Assembly: GCA_018650745.1 (NCBI GenBank)
Contig: JABIFK010000074.1
Span: 1-13,808 of the forward strand
Reading direction: 5' to 3'
DNA from: Candidatus Latescibacterota bacterium
Lineage (GTDB): Bacteria > Latescibacterota > UBA2968
Length of the DNA stretch: 13,808 nucleotides
Part shown: positions 8,550-13,808 of the stretch, piece by piece
Position numbering within the stretch: position 1 is the stretch's first letter
Layout of the letters: each line of letters opens with the position of its first letter
Position numbers and translations under genes: made by a program
The notes under the pieces: generated by a model
Told to the model about the DNA's origin: nothing
The model's input: only the letters and a program-made list of their open reading frames with translations
The model's database searches: none

Positions 8550-10187
8550 ATGGCAATTGCAGAACAAGATGGCAATGCATCTGGATATGCCGCACCAGAG
8601 ACAAACTACATAAACAATGGTTATGGTTTAAAGTCTTGGTTATTGACTAAAGATCATAAACGCATTGCTGTGTTGTATATGATCTCTATTTCGATCTTTT
8701 TTGCTGTGGGTGGTTTGTTTGCAGGGCTGATACGTTTGGAATTGTTGACACCTCAAGGTGATTTTTCACATTCAGACACCTACAACAAGTTGTTTACCAT
8801 GCATGGTGTGGTGATGATTTTCTTCTTCTTGGTGCCGTCTATTCCCGCAACACTTGGTAACTTTCTTGTACCCATTATGATTGGGGCCAAAGATTTGGCC
8901 TTTCCACGCATCAACTTACTGAGTTGGTATGTTTATATCATTGGTGGAACTTTGGGTGTGATTGGTATTTTGGCTGGTGGTGTGGATACGGGCTGGACGT
9001 TTTATACGCCGTATAGCAGCACGTATTCAAACTCTAACGTTTTGATTGTTGCTTTTGCTGGGTTTCTGGCCGGTTTTTCATCAATTTTGACGGGTCTGAA
9101 CTTCATTGTTACCATCCATACGATGCGTGCACCTGGTATGACGTGGTTTCGTTTGCCCTTGTTTATTTGGGCGCATTATGCCACCAGTATTATTATGCTT
9201 TTGGGCACACCAGTGATAGCTATTACGCTGGTATTGATGATGTTGGAACGTGCATTTGGTTTTGGATTCTTTGATCCTCGCTTAGGTGGCGATCCTGTTC
9301 TGTTCCAGCACTTATTCTGGTTTTATTCTCACCCTGCCGTATATATTATGATTTTGCCTTCAATGGGTGTTATGAGTGAGATGATTGCTTGCATTTCTCG
9401 CAAGCGTGTATTTGGTTATGAATTTGTGGCTTTTTCGAGTGTTGCCATTGCTATTTTAGGCTTTCTCGTTTGGGGTCACCATATGTTCCTCAGCAGTCAA
9501 TCTACTTATGCAGGTATGGTCTTTTCTGTGATTACATTTTTAGTGGCTGTGCCGTCGGCGATTAAGACGTTTAACTGGACGGCCACAATGTATAAAGGTT
9601 CGATTGTTTATAATACCCCGATGTATTATGTGATGGGTTATTTGGGTTTGTTCTTGGTTGGCGGTTTGACGGGTTTGTTCTTGTCAAATATGGGCTTGGA
9701 TATTCACCTGCACGACACGTACTTCATTGTGGCGCACTTCCACTATATTATGGTGGGTGGTCAAGTGATGGGCTACTTGGGTGGTATGCATTTCTGGTGG
9801 CCAAAAATTTCGGGCAAAATGTATCCTGAAGCATTGGGTAAGGCTTCTGCAGTTTTGGTTTTCCTCGGATTTAATTTGACGTTCTTCCCCCAATTTGTTC
9901 TTGGATATATGGGAATGCCACGACGTTATCATTCTTATCCCGATGAATTTCAAATTTTGAATGTTGCTTCTACCGGTGGCGCTTCAGTTTTGGCCTTGGG
10001 GTATTTGCTTCCTGGTATTTATTTAATTTGGTCTATATTTAAAGGCGCAAATGCACCGCAGAACCCTTGGGGTGCAAAAGGCTTGGAATGGGAAGTTGCT
10101 GATACACCTCCCACAACGTTTAACTTTGAATCAACACCCGTTGTTACGGAAGAGGCCTATCAATATGGGCCCATTGAGGAGCACTAA
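8550..10187 (+). CDS. coxA: Cytochrome c oxidase subunit I (heme-copper oxidase, A2 subtype)
   Basis: Catalytic subunit that reduces O2 to water and pumps protons; 545 residues, 12 expected helices. Visible ligands: His85 (TMHGVVM) and His398 for heme a, His396 for heme a3, and His261, His310 and His311 for CuB. Tyr265 is placed to cross-link with His261 (HPAVY). The K-channel Lys339 is present (PSAIK). The D-channel entrance Asp is present in AKDLAFPR. The A1-type Glu of GHPEV is absent; instead Y259-S260-H261-P reads YSHP, the signature of the A2 subtype. That subtype includes the caa3 enzymes of Rhodothermus and Thermus. ATG 8550 has GTGGAG nine bases upstream, overlapping the end of coxB. 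The stop overlaps the coxC start by one base (TAATG). Confidence 0.98.
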   Translation: MAIAEQDGNASGYAAPETNYINNGYGLKSWLLTKDHKRIAVLYMISISIFFAVGGLFAGLIRLELLTPQGDFSHSDTYNKLFTMHGVVMIFFFLVPSIPATLGNFLVPIMIGAKDLAFPRINLLSWYVYIIGGTLGVIGILAGGVDTGWTFYTPYSSTYSNSNVLIVAFAGFLAGFSSILTGLNFIVTIHTMRAPGMTWFRLPLFIWAHYATSIIMLLGTPVIAITLVLMMLERAFGFGFFDPRLGGDPVLFQHLFWFYSHPAVYIMILPSMGVMSEMIACISRKRVFGYEFVAFSSVAIAILGFLVWGHHMFLSSQSTYAGMVFSVITFLVAVPSAIKTFNWTATMYKGSIVYNTPMYYVMGYLGLFLVGGLTGLFLSNMGLDIHLHDTYFIVAHFHYIMVGGQVMGYLGGMHFWWPKISGKMYPEALGKASAVLVFLGFNLTFFPQFVLGYMGMPRRYHSYPDEFQILNVASTGGASVLALGYLLPGIYLIWSIFKGANAPQNPWGAKGLEWEVADTPPTTFNFESTPVVTEEAYQYGPIEEH

Positions 10188-10855
10188 TGGCTGCTGATCA
10201 CGTTGACCACCACGAACATCATCCGCATGGATTGGCTCATCAGTTTGAAGATATGGCCCAACAAAAAGAGTCTGTATTGTTGGGGATGTGGAGCTTTCTC
10301 ATTACTGAAGTTCTATTTTTTAGTGGTTATTTTTTAACGTACTTGGTTTATCGCACACAGTATCCCGTTGCTTTTGCCGAAGGCAGTCATGAGTTAGATA
10401 TTACAATGGGTGCTTTTAATACTGTTGTACTGATTTTGAGCAGTTTGACAATGGCTATGGCTGTGCATAAGTCTCACGAAGGCAGTAAGAATGGCACCTT
10501 GGGTTATTTGATTGCAACGTTTATCTTGGGTGGTGTTTTCTTATGCGTCAAATACGTCGAATATTCTGCTAAGTTTGAGCATGGTTTGGTTCCCGGTTTG
10601 GCTTGGCACCCCCACGGTGAACATTCACCTCAGTTGGCTCTGTTTTTCTCGTTATATTTTGGTATGACGGGTATGCACGCTTTGCATATGATTATCGGTG
10701 CAGGGCTTCTCATTTGGTTGCTCGTCAAAACGGCCAAAGGTACCTATACGGCTGAATACAATGCGCCTATTGAAGTCTTCGGACTCTACTGGCACTTTGT
10801 TGATATTGTTTGGATTTTCTTGTTCCCTCTCCTTTATCTTTTGGGAAGACACTAA
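10187..10855 (+). CDS. coxC: Cytochrome c oxidase subunit III
   Basis: Membrane subunit of the oxidase without redox centres, thought to stabilise subunit I and keep proton uptake working. It has 222 residues. A His-rich N terminus (seven His in the first 18 residues) precedes about five hydrophobic helices. Family-typical segments are TEVLFFSGYFLTYLVYR near ~45-61, GMTGMHALHMIIG in the last third, and the C-terminal YWHFVDIVWIFLFPLLYL. ATG 10187 overlaps the coxA stop by one base and is preceded by GAGGAG. Its own stop overlaps the coxD start in the same TAATG arrangement, so coxA, coxC and coxD are very likely translationally coupled. Confidence 0.95.
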   Translation: MAADHVDHHEHHPHGLAHQFEDMAQQKESVLLGMWSFLITEVLFFSGYFLTYLVYRTQYPVAFAEGSHELDITMGAFNTVVLILSSLTMAMAVHKSHEGSKNGTLGYLIATFILGGVFLCVKYVEYSAKFEHGLVPGLAWHPHGEHSPQLALFFSLYFGMTGMHALHMIIGAGLLIWLLVKTAKGTYTAEYNAPIEVFGLYWHFVDIVWIFLFPLLYLLGRH

Positions 10856-11178
10856 TGGCTGAACATCACAATTCTCCGACTGTTGGCACTTATTTAGCCG
10901 TTTTTTCAGCGCTTATGGTTTTGACAGCCCTAACGGTTTGGGCTGCCTTTCAGGACTTAGGGCCTTATGGTGACCTTGTCGCTATGGTTATAGCGTGCAC
11001 AAAAGCCACTGTTGTGATCGTCTTTTTTATGCACGTCAAATACTCCAGTCGGTTGCTTTGGTTGTTTGTAGGTGCCGGATTCTTGTTTATGTTGATTTTG
11101 TTTGCGTTTACAATGGCCGATTATGCCAGCCGAGGTTGGTTGGGTGCACCTTCCAGTTATTATTTGTCGATACAGTAG
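10855..11178 (+). CDS. coxD: Cytochrome c oxidase subunit IV, prokaryotic type
   Basis: Small oxidase subunit of 107 residues with three hydrophobic helices, matching the prokaryotic subunit IV family (COX4-like). Typical segments are VGTYLAVFSALMVLTALTVW near the N terminus and ATVVIVFFMHVKYSS in the middle. The open frame begins upstream, inside coxC, but ATG 10855 is chosen because it forms the same one-base TAATG overlap with the preceding stop as seen at coxA/coxC. It also gives the family-usual N terminus. It is the last gene of the respiratory block: the intrinsic terminator begins 24 bases after the stop. Its precise role is unknown even in well-studied oxidases; assembly or stability is assumed. 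Confidence 0.93.
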   Translation: MAEHHNSPTVGTYLAVFSALMVLTALTVWAAFQDLGPYGDLVAMVIACTKATVVIVFFMHVKYSSRLLWLFVGAGFLFMLILFAFTMADYASRGWLGAPSSYYLSIQ

Positions 11179-11202
11179 CGCTTATAACATATAAAAAATA
11201 TG

Positions 11203-11235
11203 AACGGAGGAACTTTCGAGTTCCTCCGTTTTTTT
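11203..11235 (+). terminator. Intrinsic terminator of the act-cox operon
   Basis: A perfect 12-base-pair stem (AACGGAGGAACT at 11203-11214 with AGTTCCTCCGTT at 11219-11230) closes a TTCG tetraloop, and a run of T follows to 11235. It sits 24 bases after coxD and before the next promoter-like site, so it should end the long respiratory transcript. Confidence 0.93.
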
Positions 11236-11239
11236 ATAG

Positions 11240-11268
11240 TTGACAGTGAAGGTTGGACATTCTAACTT
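11240..11268 (+). promoter_or_regulatory. Possible promoter of the HpcH/HpaI gene
   Basis: A perfect -35 hexamer TTGACA is at 11240-11245, immediately after the operon terminator. The -10 is poor: TAACTT after 17 bases (11263-11268) or TCTAAC after 15. The position between terminator and gene fits a separate transcript with a very short leader, but the weak -10 keeps this tentative. Confidence 0.4.
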
Positions 11269-11288
11269 GAGCAAAATGGGAGGTTTTT

Positions 11289-12083
11289 GTGCAACGAAAT
11301 AGATTGAGAGAATTATTAGACGCCGACAAACCCAGTGTGGGAACGCATTTGCATACTCCGTGGCCCTCGATGTTTGAAATGGTTGGGCACTCTGGTAAGT
11401 TTGACTATATTGAGTACGTTGCCGAATACGCGCCTTATGATTTACACACTTTTGATAATTTGGGCAGAGCAGTTGATTTGTTTGAGAATATGTCATCGAT
11501 GATCAAGGTGGAGCAAGAGCCACGTGGTCATATTGCAAATCGAGCCATTGGGGCAGGCATTCAGAATTTATTGTTCGCCGATGTGCGCACTGTTGAAGAT
11601 GTGAAGGCTTGTGTGGCCTCTGTGCGTGCGGAGACACCCGAGGATGGCGGTCAACACGGTGTGAATATGCGGCGTTACGCGCGATTTGGCGAAGAGGCCG
11701 GTTCGCCTGAGTTTTTGCAGTCGTGCCGTGATTCGGTTGTGGCACTGATGATTGAAAAGAAACCCGCTGTCGAAAACCTAGAGGCGTTGCTTTCTGTTCC
11801 GGGTGTTGATATGGTGCAATTTGGCCCTGCAGATTATGCAATGAGTATTGGCAAACCGAGAGCGTACACTGATGATGAAGTGCTTGAGGCGGAGAAATAT
11901 ATCATTGAGACGGCGCTTAAAATGGGCATTGCCCCACGGGCCGAGATCAACGAAGCGTCTTCTGCGCAAAAATATTTAGATATGGGTGTGAAGCACTTTT
12001 GCTTGGGAACGGACGTGGTGATCTTGATGCAGTGGTTTCGTTCTGAGGGTGAAAGTATGAAGCAGGTGTTGGCCAATATTTAA
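11289..12083 (+). CDS. Divergent HpcH/HpaI aldolase/citrate lyase family protein
   Basis: TIM-barrel protein of 264 residues related to class II pyruvate aldolases such as HpaI, which cleave 2-keto-4-hydroxy acids using a divalent metal. The start is GTG 11289, with GGGAGG (11278-11283) five bases upstream. Probable metal ligands are Glu156 (MIEKKPAVENLE) and Asp182 (FGPADYAMS), at places corresponding to Glu149 and Asp175 of E. coli HpaI. By eye alignment, the catalytic His (HpaI His45, in an Asp-Gly-Glu-His context) is replaced by Tyr47 in VAEYAPYDLH, and the HpaI Asp42 position is also changed. The substrate-binding Arg70 is not obvious. I recall a subfamily with this AEYAP-type motif in uncultured marine bacteria. 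The substrate is unknown, and lyase activity should not be assumed. It stands alone between two terminators. Confidence 0.85.
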   Translation: MQRNRLRELLDADKPSVGTHLHTPWPSMFEMVGHSGKFDYIEYVAEYAPYDLHTFDNLGRAVDLFENMSSMIKVEQEPRGHIANRAIGAGIQNLLFADVRTVEDVKACVASVRAETPEDGGQHGVNMRRYARFGEEAGSPEFLQSCRDSVVALMIEKKPAVENLEALLSVPGVDMVQFGPADYAMSIGKPRAYTDDEVLEAEKYIIETALKMGIAPRAEINEASSAQKYLDMGVKHFCLGTDVVILMQWFRSEGESMKQVLANI

Positions 12084-12097
12084 ACGTTTATTGAATG

Positions 12098-12136
12098 ATA
12101 ACGCGTGTCTCTTTTTGAGGCGCGCGTTATTTCTTT
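12098..12136 (+). terminator. Intrinsic terminator after the HpcH/HpaI gene
   Basis: A 14-base-pair stem, 12098-12111 with 12117-12130, closes a five-T loop. Two of the pairs are G-T. A T-rich tail (TTCTTT) follows. It begins 14 bases after the stop codon. Confidence 0.8.
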
Positions 12137-12181
12137 AATAGAGGAAATGGATCTACCTTTCTTAAATAGTAAATATTGTTT

Positions 12182-12263
12182 TTGTCACCAGAATATAGAT
12201 TGTTTGATAATAATCCTTATTTCAAAGCATTTTTTTCATTTAAATACTATATAATACTATAAT
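12182..12263 (+). promoter_or_regulatory. Promoter-like region upstream of the PhyH gene
   Basis: The 279-base AT-rich gap between 12084 and 12362 holds no convincing gene. Candidate 1: TTGTCA (12182-12187), an 18-base spacer and GATAAT (12206-12211), each 5 of 6 to the sigma-70 consensus. Candidate 2: two consecutive TATAAT boxes at 12250-12255 and 12258-12263, without a good -35. Either would leave a leader of roughly 90-150 bases. Other sigma-factor types cannot be excluded, since AT-rich DNA yields such matches by chance. Confidence 0.5.
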
Positions 12264-12351
12264 TAAATGTGTATAACCTACTATCTAGGAATATCTACTG
12301 TTTGATTTTTTTGGGGTGATCTGAGAGGTCCCGTTCGTCGAACAATTTTTT

Positions 12352-12356
12352 GGAGG
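12352..12356 (+). promoter_or_regulatory. Strong Shine-Dalgarno of the PhyH gene
   Basis: GGAGG lies six bases before ATG 12363 and fixes that start. Another ATG at 12359 is in a different frame and too close to the site. Confidence 0.85.
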
Positions 12357-12362
12357 TAATGT

Positions 12363-13196
12363 ATGACTGAGCGCGAGCAATTTTTGTTCGATTTGCAAGG
12401 GTTTTTGGTGATGCGCGATTTTTTGAGTACCGCAGAAGTCAGCGCACTGAATGCTGCTGTAGATGCTAATTTTGATAAAAAAGGCGAAGATGGTAATTCG
12501 GTCGCAGGTGGCAACTTAGACGGCGACTTTAAGCGTGGTATGTTCAATGGGATGTTGACGTGGGACAAACCGCATTGCCTACCCTTTCGACACTTGTTGG
12601 CACACCCCAAGATTATTCCGTATTTGAATACGATGATGGGGCGCGGTTGGAAGATGGATCACTCTCCGTTTATTCTAACGTCTACAATTGGCGCAGAAGG
12701 GCTGCGTTTGCACGGTTCAACGGCTCGAAAATTTGATGGTTCTCAATATTATACTTATAACAATGGCCAGATGCGGTGTGGGATGGTGGTGTTTCAATAT
12801 CAATTAACCGACGTAAATGCAGGGGATGGCGGTTTTTGTGCGATACCCGGAAGCCATAAGGCCAATTATTCTTCTACGCAAGGCATCAAAGAATGGACAG
12901 AAGACCAAGAGATCGTGCATCAGCCCATTTGCAAAGCCGGTGATTTGGTGATTTTCAATGAAGCGACCACTCATGGTACGTTGCCGTGGAAAGGGAAGGG
13001 GGAACGTCGTTCGGTGTTGTATCGGTATTCGCCCAAGTATTTGCACTTTGCAGGTGGCTCCTACAAGACAGAGCAGCCCGAGTGGGTGAGCGAATTGACC
13101 GAAGCACAACAAGCCGTTTTGGAGCCGCCCTATATCTATAATCGTCCATTAATAGAAGATGATGGTGAAACCGTGGTAAGGCCTCGCCGCGAGTAA
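12363..13196 (+). CDS. Phytanoyl-CoA dioxygenase (PhyH) family protein with altered iron-binding triad
   Basis: Cupin-fold protein of 277 residues of the PhyH branch of Fe(II)/2-oxoglutarate oxygenases. The N-terminal EREQFLFDLQGFLVMRDFLS (3-22) is the usual opening of the family. Core segments are VNAGDGGFCAIPGSHKANY, GDLVIFNEATTHGTLPW (distal His204) and ERRSVLYRYSP, where Arg215 or Arg216 may bind 2-oxoglutarate. The first half of the triad should read His-X-Asp. Here the best-placed residues are H117-G118-S119, 87 residues before His204, close to the spacing in human PHYH (175 to 264). Asp is therefore apparently replaced by Ser. It may still bind iron with two His, use another acidic residue (Asp125 is near), or be inactive. 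The substrate is unknown; phytanoyl-CoA is unlikely. It is transcribed alone, with its own promoter-like region and terminator. Confidence 0.85.
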   Translation: MTEREQFLFDLQGFLVMRDFLSTAEVSALNAAVDANFDKKGEDGNSVAGGNLDGDFKRGMFNGMLTWDKPHCLPFRHLLAHPKIIPYLNTMMGRGWKMDHSPFILTSTIGAEGLRLHGSTARKFDGSQYYTYNNGQMRCGMVVFQYQLTDVNAGDGGFCAIPGSHKANYSSTQGIKEWTEDQEIVHQPICKAGDLVIFNEATTHGTLPWKGKGERRSVLYRYSPKYLHFAGGSYKTEQPEWVSELTEAQQAVLEPPYIYNRPLIEDDGETVVRPRRE

Positions 13197-13219
13197 GTTT
13201 GTGCCTGACTATAAAACCA

Positions 13220-13256
13220 AAAAAGCAGACGGGAAAATTAATCCCGTCTGCTTTTT
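13220..13256. terminator. Bidirectional intrinsic terminator between convergent genes
   Basis: A 15-base-pair perfect stem (13220-13234 with 13242-13256; core AGCAGACGGGA) encloses a seven-base loop. It has an A-run on the left and a T-run on the right, so it reads as a terminator on both strands. It lies 23 bases after the PhyH gene and would also stop transcripts of the minus-strand hydrolase. Confidence 0.93.
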
Positions 13257-13289
13257 CTATATATAACATTGTGTATCCGTATTCCATTG

Positions 13290-13339
13290 CCCGCTTGTGG
13301 GAGATGATGGCCGAGCGTAGCGAGGTCGGGTGAGGGTCT
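13290..13339. repeat. GC-rich palindromic, REP-like intergenic element (single copy seen)
   Basis: In an AT-rich gap, a GC-rich block starts with the small hairpin CCCGC-TT-GTGGG (13290-13301), continues with GGCCGAGCGTAGCGAGGTCGG (13309-13329, imperfect palindrome with two GAGCG/GCGAG-type halves) and ends GGGTGAGGG. This layout of CCCGCTTG hairpin, GAGCGNAGCGAG and GGGTGAGGG resembles dispersed intergenic palindromes known from many bacterial genomes. Only one copy is in the window, so its repeat nature is inferred. Confidence 0.5.
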
Positions 13340-13342
13340 ACT

Positions 13343-13808
13343 TTATGTCGCAACTTTCAAATGCTGATCAAACCACGCAACATATTCTGCTTGGATGACA
13401 GACATGTCAATTTTGCTATCGGGGTAATTGGGGCCATGTCCTGCACCTTCAACTGGGAAGAGTTTGGTTGTGGCACCCACCTTTTGAAGGGCATCTCGAA
13501 AGCTTTCAGATCGTTCTATGTTGTCTTCAGTGCCGTGCACAAGAAGCGTTGGCGGTGTGGTTGAAGATACATAGTTGATCGGAGATGCTTCGATCGCCAT
13601 CGCGGCTTCAGGTGATCCATCATCCTTTAAGGGAGAGTGAGCCCCAAGCAAAGGCAACATACGGTTTGCGCCCAAAAACTGATAAACACCTGCACGTGCA
13701 ACCACACATTGCACACTTGCGCTTTGTTGTTCTACCTCGCTGTTTGAGTTTGGGTCGCCTTCACCATCCAAAACACCCAGCATGGCAACCAAGTGACCTG
13801 CCGAAGAA
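13343..13808 (-). CDS. Alpha/beta hydrolase, esterase/lipase-like (5' partial)
   Basis: C-terminal part (154 residues seen) of a serine hydrolase read on the minus strand; the start lies beyond the right edge. The first visible residues are SSAGHLVAMLG, the end of a nucleophile-elbow motif of the form G-X-S-A-G. The second Ser (codon at 13802-13804) is the probable nucleophile. Later come TLLVHGTEDNIERSESF, where Asp of the TED motif is the probable acid, and GAGHGPNYP with the catalytic His. This order (Ser, then HGxxD, then GHG) is usual for the BD-FAE/carboxylesterase-like and prolyl-oligopeptidase-like hydrolases; the fragment does not allow a choice. The C terminus, YVAWFDQHLKVAT, is usual for the fold. 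It converges on the PhyH gene and shares the bidirectional terminator, so it is a separate transcript. Confidence 0.88.
   Translation of the reverse strand, partial: SSAGHLVAMLGVLDGEGDPNSNSEVEQQSASVQCVVARAGVYQFLGANRMLPLLGAHSPLKDDGSPEAAMAIEASPINYVSSTTPPTLLVHGTEDNIERSESFRDALQKVGATTKLFPVEGAGHGPNYPDSKIDMSVIQAEYVAWFDQHLKVAT

Noticed and set aside
12147..12254. A 35-residue open frame (MDLPFLNSKY...) in the AT-rich gap, preceded by GAGGA
   Set aside because: The Shine-Dalgarno-like sequence is only one base from the ATG, the composition is Ile/Phe/Asn-rich as expected from random AT-rich DNA, and it overlaps the promoter-like boxes.
13361..13564. A 67-residue plus-strand frame near the right end
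   Set aside because: It is antisense to the alpha/beta hydrolase, whose motifs are clear on the minus strand.
1..13808. CRISPR arrays, tRNA or rRNA genes, insertion sequences, phage genes or defence systems
   Set aside because: I looked for regular direct repeats, cloverleaf-type sequences, transposase or nuclease motifs and saw none; the window is nearly filled by the listed genes.

Overview
The window is dominated by one block of respiratory genes, all on the + strand (about 1-11178). It encodes an alternative complex III (ACIII, a quinol:electron-acceptor oxidoreductase) followed directly by a caa3-type cytochrome c oxidase. In order: actB (its 5' end lies outside the window), actC, actD, actE, actF, a small one-helix membrane protein, a SCO copper chaperone, then coxB (subunit II fused to cytochrome c), coxA, coxC and coxD. 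Genes overlap by 1-32 bases or lie within about 10 bases of each other. The one larger gap is 64 bases, before coxB. A strong intrinsic terminator follows coxD, so the block looks like the 3' part of one long operon. The inferred job is a complete branch of the electron chain: quinol is oxidised at ActC/ActF, electrons pass through ActB and the lipoprotein cytochrome ActE (or another cytochrome c) to the cytochrome c domain of CoxB, then to CuA, heme a and the heme a3-CuB site of CoxA, where O2 is reduced. The SCO protein would mature CuA.

Downstream the character changes to single genes with their own signals. A divergent HpcH/HpaI-type aldolase (GTG start, 11289-12083) has a promoter-like site before it and a hairpin terminator after it. 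A 279-base AT-rich gap with promoter-like boxes leads to a phytanoyl-CoA dioxygenase (PhyH) family protein (12363-13196). A bidirectional terminator and a short GC-rich palindromic repeat-like element follow. On the minus strand, an alpha/beta hydrolase runs off the right edge (13343-13808).

The organism is an aerobic or oxygen-respiring bacterium with moderate to low GC. Fused ActB, lipoprotein ActE and a caa3 oxidase in one cluster are known from Bacteroidota, Rhodothermota, Planctomycetota, Verrucomicrobiota, Acidobacteriota and related phyla. The neighbouring PhyH and HpcH/HpaI genes recall uncultured groups such as Latescibacterota or Poribacteria, where these families are plentiful, but this assignment is a low-confidence guess.

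No wholly new system is evident. The points most worth a second look are the PhyH protein with Ser where the iron-binding Asp is expected, the HpcH/HpaI protein with Tyr where the catalytic His is expected, the uncharacterised small membrane protein inside the respiratory operon, and the repeat-like element at 13290-13339.
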